NCBI GenBank assembly: GCA_029259355.1
Contig: JAPDIZ010000002.1
Coordinates: 310,001-374,000 of the forward strand
DNA from: Candidatus Bathyarchaeota archaeon
GTDB lineage: Archaea > Thermoproteota > Bathyarchaeia > JAPDIZ01
Direction of reading: 5' to 3'
DNA length: 64,000 nucleotides
The position numbers were made by a program, and so were the translations under genes. Positions 17,835-27,673 of the stretch are shown in pieces (position 1 is the first letter of the stretch; each line of letters opens with the position of its first letter). Under the pieces are notes generated by a model. It was not told where the DNA came from. It did no database searches and worked only from the letters and a program-made list of their open reading frames with translations.

Positions 17835-18629
17835 TTGACATCATCTAGTTCTGTGAGCTACCCTCGCTGCATCTCCAAGAACTTCTCCTCCTTCGACCCC
17901 GTTGAGCTAGCTAAGAAAACCGAGGACATCGTCTGCAGAGATGAGGGTGGCTCGCAGTCGAGGAAGTACACTGAGTTCTACGTTGCTGGAGTGTATAGGG
18001 GAATAGTCACTGCTTGCTGCGTAGGCTGCAACCTCAGGTGCTTCTTCTGCTGGTCGCCGATCTCCAGAGACTTTCCCGAGAAATACGGCCGCTACTGCTT
18101 ACCCGACGCGGTCTCCGACGCCTACAGAAGGCTGGGCTCGGGGTATGGGGTTGAGAAAGCGAGGATTTCTTGTGGAGAGCCGACCATAGGTAGAAGGCAT
18201 TTGTTGGAGGTTTTGAAAAGGGTTGAGGCGCTCGATCAGGTGAAGCTGTTCATCTTGGAAACCAACGGGATACTGTTTGGCGCTGACAAGAGCTACGTCA
18301 AAGAAGTTGCGAAGTTTGAGAAAGTCTACGTCAGGGTCTCGGTTAAGGCGGGTACTCCTGAGAGGTTTGAGTGGAAGACGGGGGCGCAGAGGAAGTTCTT
18401 CGAGCTGCAGTTTAGGGCTATAGAGCACTTGCTCGACGAGGGAGTACGCTTCCACGTAGCAGCCATGACCGATCCTCGGATAATGACTAGCGACGAGAGG
18501 AGGCAGCTTCTGAGGAGGTTGGCGGAGATCGACCTCTGGCTCGCCAAAAACCTAGAGGAGGAAGACGTAGACCCCTACGAAGCGACGCTGTTTAGGCTGA
18601 AAAAGGCTGGCGTAGAGCTCAAGTGGTAG
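17835..18629 (+). CDS. Radical SAM protein, activase-like
   Basis: CNLRCFFC at residues 65-72 is the CxxxCxxC cluster that binds the 4Fe-4S of radical SAM enzymes. Extra Cys at 61-62 flank it. ARISCGEPTIGRRH resembles the GEP-type SAM-binding strand, and KLFILETNGILFG is typical of pyruvate-formate-lyase-activating-enzyme-like proteins. No glycyl-radical partner is nearby, so the substrate is unknown. It starts with TTG 17835 or GTG 17853. The 3' end overlaps the convergent gene at 18619 by about 11 bp. Confidence 0.85.
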   Translation: MTSSSSVSYPRCISKNFSSFDPVELAKKTEDIVCRDEGGSQSRKYTEFYVAGVYRGIVTACCVGCNLRCFFCWSPISRDFPEKYGRYCLPDAVSDAYRRLGSGYGVEKARISCGEPTIGRRHLLEVLKRVEALDQVKLFILETNGILFGADKSYVKEVAKFEKVYVRVSVKAGTPERFEWKTGAQRKFFELQFRAIEHLLDEGVRFHVAAMTDPRIMTSDERRQLLRRLAEIDLWLAKNLEEEDVDPYEATLFRLKKAGVELKW

Positions 18630-19109
18630 AGAGCTGTTTGAGGAAGGAGGAGATCTCAGAAGCTAGGTCCTCGCCTCTTTTGGGGTCGTTGATGTAGACC
18701 TCGACGGAGTAGCTATGGAAAAACCCTCCGTCTTCACACCTCTCATCGAGGCAACGACATCCACTCTTTCGATCGCAAAGGGCATGCGTTCCTCGAACCT
18801 AGCCGAGACGGCGTTGGCGAGCCTGACGGCTTCGTCAAGCGTCTTTAAGTCGAGGGCGCAGACCCTAAAAGCTCTGCTCTCTCGCTTGACAACTACCTCA
18901 AAGCCCTCAAGGTCTTTGGAGAGCTCTGCGACGGGTACGTATGGCGGAGAGGTCAGCGCATTGAGCTTTTCCCTAAGCTCTTCATCTCCCCCAGCGAGGA
19001 TAGCCACCTTGCCCGCGAAGTATACCCAAAGCTCTTCGAGCTTTGCGCCAATTGCTTTGGCTATTTCGCTTAGCGCTCCTTCAGCGCCTTTGGACAAGGC
19101 TTTCCGCAA
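18619..19109 (-). CDS. Conserved-looking unknown protein, interrupted by a frameshift
   Basis: The frame from TTG 19109 runs through a protein-like sequence and, as read, stops at 18663 after a low-complexity Ser/Thr/Pro tail. If one A is added to the A-run at 18719-18723, the frame continues instead as FFHSYSVEVYINDPKRG and ends in SSFLKQLSTT with a stop at 18619. That tail looks far more natural. The rest is rich in charged helices (GDEELREKLNALTS, TLDEAVRLANAVSARF). I do not recognise the family. It follows asd by 5 bp and is probably the last gene of the threonine operon. The shift is either a sequencing error or a recent mutation. Confidence 0.55.
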
Positions 19110-19114
19110 GCCTC

Positions 19115-20185
19115 TCAGAGGTACTCGTGGGCTACCATAAGCTCGGCGTTGAGCACCGAAGCACCCGCTGCTCCCCTAATCAAGTTGTGGCCAGTTACGA
19201 CGTACTTGATTCCGTTTTCGAGGATTGGGTCTTTCCTTATGCGCCCAACGACAACCGCCATACCGCCTTCAGCGTCTCTGTCAAACCTCGGCTGAGGGCG
19301 ATTTGCCTCAGGCCTCACGTGGATGGGCTTTTTGGGAGCTGTTGGGAGCTCAAGCCTCTGCGGCTCTCCCGTAAAGCGGTCCATAACCTCAGCCACTTCC
19401 TCAGGGGAAGCTTCTTTCTCAAGCTCAACGAACACTGTTTCTGTGTGACCGTGTAGCACGTGGACTCTGTTGCAGCTGGCGCTTACGCCTATGGAGGCTG
19501 GAACCACCGACTCTCCTACCAGCTTGCCCAGTATCTTGAGCGTCTCAGTTTCCACCTTCTCCTCCTCTCTCTCGATGAAGGGTATTACGTTGTCTATCAT
19601 CGCCATCGAGGGAAGCCCCTCATAGCCCGCTCCTGATATGGCTTGCATGGTTGACACAAAGAGCCTTCGGACGCCAAATTCGTCTACGAGAGGCTTGAGC
19701 GAGAGGACGAGGACTATGGTGGTGCAGTTGGGGTTTGTAACTATGGCTCCGCTCCATCCCCGCTTCTTCCTCTGCACCTCAATCAGCTTTAGGTGGTCGG
19801 GGTTGACCTCTGGTATCACCAGCGGGATATCTTCGTGCATTCGGTAAGCAGATGCGTTGCTGCACACCACGTAGCCAGCTTCGGCAAACTTGGGCTCAGC
19901 CTCTTTAGCTATTTCTGAGGGGAGCGCTGAGAAGACCAGCGAAACCTCTGGCTCCTCCTCCTTGAGAGCTTGGGGATCTGTGGGCAGAACAGTCATATCC
20001 CTTAGCTCTTCGGGGATGTCCATCTCTAGGTGCCAGCGAGCTACCTTGTGGTAGGGCTTGCCAGCTGAGGCTGGGGAGGCTGTAAGCGCTCTTATCTCGA
20101 ACCACGGGTGGTTGAGCAGTAGCTTTATGAACTCCTGCCCAACGGTCCCCGTTGCTCCTAAAATTGCGACGCCTATTCTCCCCAT
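19115..20185 (-). CDS. asd: Aspartate-semialdehyde dehydrogenase
   Basis: NADPH-dependent reduction of aspartyl phosphate to the semialdehyde. [19 protein letters not shown] is the nucleotide loop. [16 protein letters not shown] has the catalytic Cys, and [18 protein letters not shown] matches the archaeal/fungal type. The length (356) is normal. It overlaps the aspartokinase 3' end by 13 bp. In this organism lysine appears to come from 2-aminoadipate, so the product likely feeds only threonine, methionine and isoleucine. Confidence 0.95.
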   Translation of the reverse strand: MGRIGVAILGATGTVGQEFIKLLLNHPWFEIRALTASPASAGKPYHKVARWHLEMDIPEELRDMTVLPTDPQALKEEEPEVSLVFSALPSEIAKEAEPKFAEAGYVVCSNASAYRMHEDIPLVIPEVNPDHLKLIEVQRKKRGWSGAIVTNPNCTTIVLVLSLKPLVDEFGVRRLFVSTMQAISGAGYEGLPSMAMIDNVIPFIEREEEKVETETLKILGKLVGESVVPASIGVSASCNRVHVLHGHTETVFVELEKEASPEEVAEVMDRFTGEPQRLELPTAPKKPIHVRPEANRPQPRFDRDAEGGMAVVVGRIRKDPILENGIKYVVTGHNLIRGAAGASVLNAELMVAHEYL

Positions 20186-21609
20186 TGCTGATCCACCTTG
20201 TCTAAACCGAACTCCCTATGTAGTGCTTCTACTACTTTTAAGCCGTCTGAGGCTTTTACGACAAACGATATGCTGAGCTCTGACGAGCTTTGAGCGATCA
20301 TTCTGATGTTAATTCCCTCCTTAGCAACCGTTGAGAATACTCTAGCAGCGACGCCAGGAGTGCCTCGCATCCCCGCCCCTACCACGCCCACAACGCATAC
20401 GTCATCCTCGGCCTCTATCCTGAGGCTCCCCTCCAAGCCCTCAGTAGCGCGCTTAACGGTAGACAGCGCTTTTTGGAGGGCGCTTTGCGGGATTATGAGC
20501 GATATGCTCACTTGTGAGGCGTTTTGAGAGCTCATGATGACGTTTATCCCCGCTTCGTTCATCGCTTTGTAAACTTCGTAAGCAACTCTCGAAGCGCCTC
20601 CCACTATCCCAGCTCCCTCTATAGTTAGGATCGCAACCCCTCGGATTAGGGCAACAGCCTTCACTATTCTACTTAGCAGCGGAGGCTCGTGGCGAGTAAC
20701 TAGAGTGCCCGCCTTCTCGGGGGCAAACGTGTTCTTTATCCTCACGGGGATGAGGTTTTCAGCAGCTGGCTCAAGCGCTCGTGGGTGGAAGTTTTTCGCC
20801 CCTAGGTAGGCGAGTTCCATAGCTTCCTCATAGGTCAGTATGGGGATGGTCTTCGCTGCTCTCACAAGCCTAGGGTCAGCGGTCATCACGCCATCAACGT
20901 CGGTCCATATCCAGACCTCATCTGCTCCTATGGCTGCGCCGAGCAGCGTAGCGGTGTAGTCCGAGCCTCCTCTGCCCAAGGTGGTGGTAAAGCCCTCGGT
21001 GTTTTTCCCTATGAAGCCAGTGACTACGGGCACCACGCCCCTCTCAAGTAGAGGGAGGAGTCTCTTCTTCGCCTCCTCAAGCGTCATAGGCATGAGGGGA
21101 TTAGCGGACCCGTACCGGGAGTCGGTGATTATCCCCGCCTCTCCCCCAGTCAAGAATTGAGTGTCTAAGCCTCCTGACCTGAGGCACTTCTCGACAACCA
21201 TGGTGGAGAGTATTTCGCCAAAGGAGAGTGCGTAATCCGATGACTTGGGGGTAGTTTCCCCAAGGTAGTAAACGCCCATCAACACCTTCTCCAGCTTACC
21301 GATCTCCTCTCTCAGACGTTTCAACAGCTCCTCCAAAAGCTTCTCATCACTCACAGCATACTTAGCCGCCTCTACGTGGCGGTCGAGCAGGTTGGAGATG
21401 AACCGCTTAATTGCCTCCTCATCTCCTGAGGAAGCCTTGTCGAGAACTTCTAGAATGGCGTCCGTCATGCCAGCCATAGCTGAGCACACAACAACCACTT
21501 GGTACCCGTGGTGGTGGTAGCGCTTGATGAGGTTACATACGTGGGAAATACTGGGGCCATCCTTGAGCGAGGTTCCTCCAAACTTCATGACAATCCTCAT
21601 GGGTAACAC
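20173..21609 (-). CDS. Aspartate kinase
   Basis: Phosphorylates aspartate to start the aspartate-family pathway. [16 protein letters not shown] is the kinase signature. [17 protein letters not shown] and [17 protein letters not shown] form the ATP and aspartate sites. Residues ~310-475 hold tandem ACT domains ([17 protein letters not shown] and [18 protein letters not shown]), predicting allosteric control, most likely by threonine given the operon. The start is ATG 21609 or 21600. It begins at the base after the thrC stop. Confidence 0.94.
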   Translation of the reverse strand: MLPMRIVMKFGGTSLKDGPSISHVCNLIKRYHHHGYQVVVVCSAMAGMTDAILEVLDKASSGDEEAIKRFISNLLDRHVEAAKYAVSDEKLLEELLKRLREEIGKLEKVLMGVYYLGETTPKSSDYALSFGEILSTMVVEKCLRSGGLDTQFLTGGEAGIITDSRYGSANPLMPMTLEEAKKRLLPLLERGVVPVVTGFIGKNTEGFTTTLGRGGSDYTATLLGAAIGADEVWIWTDVDGVMTADPRLVRAAKTIPILTYEEAMELAYLGAKNFHPRALEPAAENLIPVRIKNTFAPEKAGTLVTRHEPPLLSRIVKAVALIRGVAILTIEGAGIVGGASRVAYEVYKAMNEAGINVIMSSQNASQVSISLIIPQSALQKALSTVKRATEGLEGSLRIEAEDDVCVVGVVGAGMRGTPGVAARVFSTVAKEGINIRMIAQSSSELSISFVVKASDGLKVVEALHREFGLDKVDQQWGE

Positions 21610-22830
21610 CTACTCTATGAGCTTCCTAACCTCCTCAAGGTTGGCTGCGGCTTGCAGAGGCTTCTCGTACCACTCGATTATGGTGTTGGGGTCTTTTAGG
21701 CCGTGCCCAGTCGCTACGCACACCACCTCCTCGTCTCGGTCAATATACCCTTCTTGGACGAGCTTCCTAACCCCCGCTAGCGAAGCCGCGCTCGCTGGCT
21801 CCACGAGCATTCCCTCCATCCTCGCCAGCGACTTCTGCGCCTCGATGATCCCCGAATCTGTTACGTCGATTGCCCAGCCTCCAGACTCCTTTATGGCGCG
21901 AATCGCCTTCTTCCAGTTTACCGGAGCGCCTATCCTGATAGCAGTCGCTACGGTCTCAGGGTTTTCGACGAACCTCACCTCCTCCAGCCCCTCTTTGAAC
22001 GCGTGAGCTATGGGCGCTGCTCCCGATGCTTGAACTCCGTACATCCTCGGCGTCTCGTCGGTTAATCCGATTCTAGCCAGCTCGGAAAATCCCTTCCAAA
22101 TGGCGCTGATGTTGCCCGCATTGCCTACGGGGACCACCACCGCGTCTGGCGCCCTCATCCCAAGCTGTTCAAAAACCTCGTAGGCGAGGGTCTTTTGCCC
22201 CTCAAGCCTAAACGGGTTTACTGAGTTGAGGAGGTAGGCCAGCTCCCCCTTCTTCGACAGCTCTATAGCCAGCTTGAGCGCTTCGTCGAAGTTTCCCTCA
22301 ACCTGAACCACCTTAGCGCCATATGCAATAGCTTGTGCAAGCTTTCCCAAGGCGATCTTACCAGCTGGGACCAACACGATGCACTCGATGCCCGCCTTAG
22401 CTGCGTAAGCGGCTAGTGAAGCAGAGGTGTTTCCAGTAGATGCGCAGATAACCTTCTTCGCCCCAAGCTCCAACGCCTTGGTTACGCCAACGGTCATTCC
22501 CCTATCCTTAAAAGAACCCGTGGGGTTCTCACCCTCATACTTGACGAATAGGTTCTTAGCTCCTGCCCAAGAGATGAGGCGATCGCATCTGCGAAGCTTT
22601 GTACCTCCCTCGCCCAGCGAAACCACTTGCCTAGATCTTATGGGGAGAAGCTCTCTATACCTCCATACTCCGAAAGGCTTCATCCTCCAGCCTTGGATGA
22701 GGGAATCTGGATTGAGTGATTGGTAGTTGTACCAAACGTCTAGGAGGTCTCCGCAGAACTCGCATGTGTAAACTACTTCGTCGGGGGAGAACTCAGCTCC
22801 GCAAGACATGCATCTAAGCCCATATCTCAC
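21610..22830 (-). CDS. thrC: Threonine synthase
   Basis: PLP enzyme converting O-phosphohomoserine to threonine. The N-terminus carries a zinc ribbon (LRCMSCGAEF...YTCEFCGDLL), usual in archaeal-type threonine synthases. ENPTGSFKDRGMTVG holds the Schiff-base Lys, and CASTGNTSASLAAYA binds phosphate. The length of 406 is normal. It is encoded between thrB and aspartokinase with gaps of a few bases. Confidence 0.95.
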   Translation of the reverse strand: MRYGLRCMSCGAEFSPDEVVYTCEFCGDLLDVWYNYQSLNPDSLIQGWRMKPFGVWRYRELLPIRSRQVVSLGEGGTKLRRCDRLISWAGAKNLFVKYEGENPTGSFKDRGMTVGVTKALELGAKKVICASTGNTSASLAAYAAKAGIECIVLVPAGKIALGKLAQAIAYGAKVVQVEGNFDEALKLAIELSKKGELAYLLNSVNPFRLEGQKTLAYEVFEQLGMRAPDAVVVPVGNAGNISAIWKGFSELARIGLTDETPRMYGVQASGAAPIAHAFKEGLEEVRFVENPETVATAIRIGAPVNWKKAIRAIKESGGWAIDVTDSGIIEAQKSLARMEGMLVEPASAASLAGVRKLVQEGYIDRDEEVVCVATGHGLKDPNTIIEWYEKPLQAAANLEEVRKLIE

Positions 22831-22833
22831 CCA

Positions 22834-23784
22834 TCATCCCTCCGCAACGATCTTCGCGCCTCTCGATGGCCTGCAGAAGTGGACGAAAGCGTTCACCCCA
22901 ATCGAGGAATACGCCTCCCTCACAGCCTCAGCTACCTTCCGCCAATCGCATGTGGCAGTGTCTACGAGAACTAGCATAGAGGGACCTGCTCCGCTGATGG
23001 CTACGCCCAATGCTCCGCTACGTAAGGCGCTCTGCCTCACTTCTACATATCCCGGGACGAGTTTCTCTCTTGCTGGCTCAACTATTGCGTCGCTCATGCC
23101 GCGTCCAACGAGCTCTAGGTCACCTATGGCCATCCCCAGCGCTATTGCAGAGGCGTGGCCTACGTTGTGCACAACTTTCTCAAGCTCTACCGACTTAGGC
23201 AAAACAGATCTTGAAACCCCAGTCTTCTTCGGAGGGACCTCCACCTCGGGTATAGCGACTACAACTCCTAGGTTTACTGGGGGCTCTACGTGGGCTACGT
23301 CGAGAGGGCGATACGACCTTATCAACGTAAACCCGCCTAAGAGCGATGCCGACACGTTGTCGGCGTGTGGCTCCCCAGCCGACGCACGCTCTCCCTCAGC
23401 TGCGATTTCAACAAGCTCTCTCTTCCCAAAGGGCTCCCCAAGTAGCTTGTTAAGCGCTAGTGCAGTTGCGGCAGCTGAAGCTCCGCTGCTCCCCAAGCCC
23501 ATGCCTATTGGAACTCCCTTCTCCAATTCAACCTCGACGAACGCGTCTACGCCTAATCTCTTCAGAAACTCGGAGACAACGACTCCAGCGCTGTTTTCAT
23601 TAAACTCATCTGGCACTCTGCTAGCGTGAGGTCCACGCACCTTGATGGACGACGACTTCGCCAGCCTAACGGTGACCGTGTCGTAAAAAAGGTCTAGAGC
23701 GAGGCCGAACACATCAAAGCCTGGCCCCAAGTTAGCTGTTGAACAAGGCGCACACGCCCTAACCCACGTCAGCTTTGCGCTCAA
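22834..23784 (-). CDS. thrB: Homoserine kinase
   Basis: GHMP-family kinase that phosphorylates homoserine. PIGMGLGSSGASAAATALA is the GHMP ATP loop. CSTANLGPGFDVFGLAL at the N-terminus and SGAGPSMLVLVD near the C-terminus complete the family pattern. The length of 316 is normal. TTG 23784 starts the minus-strand operon thrB-thrC-aspartokinase-asd. Homoserine dehydrogenase, which makes its substrate, is not in the window. Confidence 0.95.
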   Translation of the reverse strand: MSAKLTWVRACAPCSTANLGPGFDVFGLALDLFYDTVTVRLAKSSSIKVRGPHASRVPDEFNENSAGVVVSEFLKRLGVDAFVEVELEKGVPIGMGLGSSGASAAATALALNKLLGEPFGKRELVEIAAEGERASAGEPHADNVSASLLGGFTLIRSYRPLDVAHVEPPVNLGVVVAIPEVEVPPKKTGVSRSVLPKSVELEKVVHNVGHASAIALGMAIGDLELVGRGMSDAIVEPAREKLVPGYVEVRQSALRSGALGVAISGAGPSMLVLVDTATCDWRKVAEAVREAYSSIGVNAFVHFCRPSRGAKIVAEG

Positions 23785-23852
23785 CTACCAGCCGCCTCTA
23801 CTTTTGCTATTTTCTTTCGCTTACCACTCCCCTACCTAACTTTCCGCTACAC

Positions 23853-23860
23853 TTTAAATA
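23853..23860 (+). promoter_or_regulatory. TATA-like box upstream of radA
   Basis: TTTAAATA lies 43 bp ahead of the TTG start of radA, in the divergent gap between thrB and radA. Archaeal TATA boxes usually sit about 25 bp before the initiation point, giving a short leader here. Confidence 0.5.
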
Positions 23861-23902
23861 AAACCCCCTCAAAACCTCTATGCAAGTAGGTGTACGCAAG
23901 GG

Positions 23903-24895
23903 TTGGGTACCGTGGAGGAGCGTCCTCAGAAGAAGTATCAGTATCTTGAGGAGATACCGGGTATCGGACCAGCGACGGCTCAGAAACTCAGGGAGCTCGG
24001 CTTTCATACCGTGGAGTCTCTGGCGACAGCCACCGTCATGGAGCTTCTGCCAGCTGGGATAGGCGAGAAGCAAGCAGCTAAGATAATTGAGGAGGCTAGG
24101 TCTGCGGTAGCACTGACTTTCGTTAGAGCCGATGAAGTCTTGAAGATGAGATCTAGCATCGCTAGGCTCACCACGGGCGTAAAGGCTTTAGATGAGCTTC
24201 TTGGCGGTGGGCTTGAGACGCAGACGATAACCGAGTTCTACGGAGAGTATGGAACTGGTAAGTCGCAAATATGCCACCAGCTCTGCGTAACCGTTCAGCT
24301 ACCTCGAGAGAGGGGAGGGCTTGAGGGAGCAGCGCTCTACATAGATACAGAGAACACGTTTAGGCCGGAGCGCATAGAGGCTATTGCTGAGTTCTTCGAC
24401 CTAGACCCCGTCGAAGTTCTCCACAACATCATCTACGCAGAGGCATACAACAGCGACCACCAAATGGTCTTGCTTGAAAAAGCAGATGCGAAGATAAAGG
24501 AGTACAACGCGAGGCTCATAATCGTTGACTCGCTCACCGCTCACTTCAGAAGCGAGTACTTGGGTAGGGAGATGCTAGCTGAGAGGCAGCAGAAGCTCAA
24601 CAGGCACCTACATAAGCTCATGAGGCTTGCTCAAGCCTACAACGCTGTCGCGGTGGTGACCAATCAGGTAATGGCTAGGCCAGATGTCTACTACGGAGAC
24701 GCGGTAACGCCTGTTGGAGGCCACATACTCGCTCACACAAGCCACACCCGCGTGTACATAAGGAAAGCTCCTCGAGGCTCTGTGCGAATAGCTAGGCTGG
24801 TTTCCAGCCCCTACCTCCCAGAAGGCGAGGTTCGCTTCATGATAACTGAGCGGGGTATAGAGGACATCAAGGAGGAGGAAGGCTACGGAAGGTAA
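23903..24895 (+). CDS. radA: DNA repair and recombination protein RadA
   Basis: Archaeal RecA/Rad51 recombinase forming filaments on single-stranded DNA for strand exchange. Residues ~14-70 form a helix-hairpin-helix region ([16 protein letters not shown]). The ATPase core has Walker [10 protein letters not shown] and Walker [33 protein letters not shown] and [11 protein letters not shown] form the DNA-contact loop region. The length of 330 is typical. The start is TTG 23903 or GTG 23912. It stands divergent from the threonine operon and is followed by a small unknown gene. Confidence 0.96.
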   Translation: MGTVEERPQKKYQYLEEIPGIGPATAQKLRELGFHTVESLATATVMELLPAGIGEKQAAKIIEEARSAVALTFVRADEVLKMRSSIARLTTGVKALDELLGGGLETQTITEFYGEYGTGKSQICHQLCVTVQLPRERGGLEGAALYIDTENTFRPERIEAIAEFFDLDPVEVLHNIIYAEAYNSDHQMVLLEKADAKIKEYNARLIIVDSLTAHFRSEYLGREMLAERQQKLNRHLHKLMRLAQAYNAVAVVTNQVMARPDVYYGDAVTPVGGHILAHTSHTRVYIRKAPRGSVRIARLVSSPYLPEGEVRFMITERGIEDIKEEEGYGR

Positions 24896-25004
24896 AGGGC
24901 TCGGCAGCAGCCAGCTAAAGCTTGCGCATAAGTTTTTCGAGAGCATCGCTCTAGAGAGAAACCTCGCTGAGGCAGAGCGCACCCTCCAAACCCTCGAGAA
25001 GAGC

Positions 25005-25253
25005 TTGGGAGATGGCGAGTGGTTTAGAGGCTACTTTAGAGCTCTAGAGGGCATGCTGATCTCAGTGAGGCAGTCGAGTGAGAGGCTTTCGCTAATCCAT
25101 GCTGTTCCCGAGCTCAGCAGAGACAAGCTTAAGCGCTTAGCGCAAGAGTTTAACACAGGCTTTAAGCCGCCTGTGGGTGATGAGTTCGATAGGGGATTTT
25201 TCTCGGCTTGGGCAGACTTCCTCAAGTTTTTGCAAGAAGCAAAAAAGCGCTAA
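25005..25253 (+). CDS. Small helical protein of unknown function downstream of radA
   Basis: From TTG 25005 this encodes 82 residues, highly charged and helical (SSERLSLIHAVPELSRDKLK). The same frame stays open upstream to 24861 and reads like protein (LKLAHKFFESIALERN, AEAERTLQTLEKS), yet it holds no ATG, GTG or TTG in those 48 codons. The real protein may therefore be longer, with a non-standard start or a frame error near the radA stop. I do not recognise the family. Position suggests co-transcription with radA. The end is 4 bp into the convergent membrane-protein gene. Confidence 0.65.
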   Translation: MGDGEWFRGYFRALEGMLISVRQSSERLSLIHAVPELSRDKLKRLAQEFNTGFKPPVGDEFDRGFFSAWADFLKFLQEAKKR

Positions 25254-25549
25254 GCGAGGGGAAAAAGCGTTACCAGAAGCCCCCAGCACAATATCCAAAG
25301 CACGAAGTAAGCGCCAATCCCAATAGTCGTTAACCCGATGCCTACTTCCTCAGGCTCTATCTCGAACCCATATCTGTAGATGTAGTAGGTGACCATGTAG
25401 GTGATGACCGAGACCGACGCTCCGCGTATACCATCTAATCTGAAGAACCAGCAGTACACGCCTATCAGCAAGCCTATGAGAGCTCTCGTCCAGTAGATGA
25501 AGCTAGATTCTCTTATTCCCCTAGACTTCAAAAACTGGGGTAGAGGCAA
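25250..25549 (-). CDS. Small membrane protein, EMC6-like (tentative)
   Basis: 99 residues with three hydrophobic segments: ALIGLLIGVYCWFF, SVSVITYMVTYYIYRYGF and IGAYFVLWILCWGLLVTLF. Size, three-helix layout and the GIGAYFVLWI...W pattern recall small archaeal proteins related to EMC6/Rab5-interacting proteins, which assist membrane protein insertion. That link is from memory and moderate. The start is TTG 25549, divergent from the NFACT gene, with a 60-bp gap containing a possible TATA element (GCTTATAG). Confidence 0.7.
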   Translation of the reverse strand: MPLPQFLKSRGIRESSFIYWTRALIGLLIGVYCWFFRLDGIRGASVSVITYMVTYYIYRYGFEIEPEEVGIGLTTIGIGAYFVLWILCWGLLVTLFPLA

Positions 25550-25609
25550 TCACACCATCTCCTCTGTTAAGAGCTTATAGGGAACAAGGGCTTTTCTCAG
25601 AGTATAAAG

Positions 25610-27628
25610 GTGTTTCCCAAGTTAGCGGTGGTTTCGTTGGCTGTTAGGGAAAAAACCTCGGTGAGCAGCTTTGATGTTTACGTAGTAGTTGAGGAGCTTA
25701 GGCAGAGACTCTTAGGCAGTAAAGTTGACAACATCTACCAAGTTGGAGAGAGGCTATTCCTCCTCAGGTTTAGGAAGCCAGGGCAAGAGCCTCAGGAGCT
25801 AGTTGTGGAAGCGGGCAGAAGCATGCACACGACCAACTACAAGATAAAGCCTCCTAAAAAGCCGCCCACCTTCTGCATGGCGCTTAGGAAGCACTTAGTT
25901 AACAGTGTGCTTAAGGACGTGGTTCAGAGAGGGTTTGAGAGGATAGCTGAGCTGGTGTTTAGCGCGAGAGATGGGGAGTATAGGCTTGTTGCGGAGCTTT
26001 TTGGCAGAGGAAATCTGATTTTGGTTTCTCCCGAGGCGAGGATACTCCACGCCCTAGAGTATAGGAGGATGAGGGACAGGGATGTTGTTAGGGGAGCGGA
26101 GTTCCAGTACCCCCCACCAGCATCCCCCACAAACCCTTTGGAGGCGACGCCTGAAATCCTTGCCAAGCTAAGGGAGTATGGATCCCTAGACCTCGTTAGA
26201 GGGGTTTCTCGGCTTCTAGGGCTTGGAGGCGTCTATGCTGAGGAGCTAGTAGCTAGGTCTAGGCTGTCGAGAGAAAGGAAGTGTGGAGACCTATCTGACG
26301 AAGAGCTTAAGTCGATCTACAAAGCGCTTTCATCCCTTAGGCAGGATCTGAGCGATCCAAAGCCACGCCTCATCTACGATGGGGAGAAGCTTGTAGATGC
26401 TGTTCCGTTTCCGCTAAAAGTCTATGAAGAGATGAGGAGCGAGCCCAAGCCGTCTATGTGCGAAGCGCTCGACGAGTACTTCACCCCCAAGTTTTTGGAG
26501 ACTGTAGCCCACGCGAAAGCTGCGACAGTTGAGAAAAGGGTTGAGGAGCTCGAGCGCGTACTAGCTCAGCAAACAGAGAGCGCCTCAAAGCTTGAGCAGG
26601 AGGTAGCTAGGTACTACTACTTAGGGGAGTTGCTGCAACGGAAGCACCCATTAGTTCACCAAGTCCTAAGCTTAGTCAAGCAGCTTTGGCGAAGTAGGCT
26701 CAGTCTTCAACAAGCGTTTGAGCAAGCGCAAAACTCCGCTCCTGACGGAGTCGAGGTTTTGTCGATAGAGCCTGCTGAGAAGCGGCTGCTTCTCAGGGTC
26801 GATGGAGAAGAGGTTTGGGTGGAGCTGGAGAAATCCGTTTTCGAAAACGCTGGGCAGTACTTCGAAAAGGCTAAGCAGCTCAAGGCTAAGCTGGATAGGC
26901 TGCGGAGAGCTATTGAGGAAACTAAGGAGAGAATCTTGCAAGCAGCTGCCGAGGTAGAGGAGGCTGAGCTACCGAGGGTTGAGAAGAAGAGGAGGAGAGC
27001 TTGGTACGAGAAGTTTAGGTGGTTTTTCTCATCAGATGGCTTCCTAGTAGTGGGGGGAAGAGACGCGGTTTCAAACGAAGTGTTGGTTAAGAAATACGCT
27101 GAAGAAGGAGACGTTGTTTTCCACGCCGACATACCGGGGGCTCCGTTTGTAGTGGTTAAGCTAGGGGGGAAGCCGCTCAGCGAAGACACCGCCAAGGAGG
27201 CTGCCGAATTCGCTGCATCCTACAGCAGAGCGTGGAGGGAGAAGCTTGGAGCGGTAGACGTGTACTGGGTGAAACCAAGCCAGCTCTCGAAGGAAGCCCC
27301 TCCCGGGCAGTACCTGTCTAAGGGTATGTTCATGGTTAGGGGTTTGAGAAACTACTTGAGAGGCGTAGCCCTAAGCGCAGCGGTAGGGATCGAGAGAATC
27401 GAGGATGGCGCTAGGGTGATAGGAGGACCTGTCAGCGCTGTTAAAAAGCGCGCTGAGGCGTATGTCGAGCTTATTCCTGGCAAAACGCCTAGCGGGAGGC
27501 TTGCTAAGGAGATTAGAGCTAAACTTTGCGAAAGAGCCCCTAGAGACTTGAAGGAGCTGGTGAAGAGGCTTGAGATAGAGGAGATACAGCGCTTCATTCC
27601 CCCAGGAGGGGGTGAGCTGAGAAGTTAG
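25610..27628 (+). CDS. NFACT family ribosome quality-control protein (RqcH/Rqc2/NEMF-like)
   Basis: Binds obstructed large ribosomal subunits and, in studied members, recruits alanyl-tRNA to tag stalled chains. The NFACT-N domain includes PTFCMALRKHLVNS and QRGFERIAEL. A coiled coil spans roughly residues 295-345 and 425-460. The NFACT-R domain is clear (WFFSSDGFLVVGGRDA, FHADIPGAPFVVVK). In the first domain the usual Asp of the DR pair needed for tRNA recruitment is Glu (FERI). The frame opens at GTG 25610, but GTG 25661 (SSFDVYVVVEEL) matches family N-termini better. Total length of 672 is normal for archaea. Confidence 0.9.
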   Translation: MFPKLAVVSLAVREKTSVSSFDVYVVVEELRQRLLGSKVDNIYQVGERLFLLRFRKPGQEPQELVVEAGRSMHTTNYKIKPPKKPPTFCMALRKHLVNSVLKDVVQRGFERIAELVFSARDGEYRLVAELFGRGNLILVSPEARILHALEYRRMRDRDVVRGAEFQYPPPASPTNPLEATPEILAKLREYGSLDLVRGVSRLLGLGGVYAEELVARSRLSRERKCGDLSDEELKSIYKALSSLRQDLSDPKPRLIYDGEKLVDAVPFPLKVYEEMRSEPKPSMCEALDEYFTPKFLETVAHAKAATVEKRVEELERVLAQQTESASKLEQEVARYYYLGELLQRKHPLVHQVLSLVKQLWRSRLSLQQAFEQAQNSAPDGVEVLSIEPAEKRLLLRVDGEEVWVELEKSVFENAGQYFEKAKQLKAKLDRLRRAIEETKERILQAAAEVEEAELPRVEKKRRRAWYEKFRWFFSSDGFLVVGGRDAVSNEVLVKKYAEEGDVVFHADIPGAPFVVVKLGGKPLSEDTAKEAAEFAASYSRAWREKLGAVDVYWVKPSQLSKEAPPGQYLSKGMFMVRGLRNYLRGVALSAAVGIERIEDGARVIGGPVSAVKKRAEAYVELIPGKTPSGRLAKEIRAKLCERAPRDLKELVKRLEIEEIQRFIPPGGGELRS

Positions 27629-27673
27629 AGAGGCTCCACCGAACCTTAATTAAGCCACTTAAGTAGCCTATCT

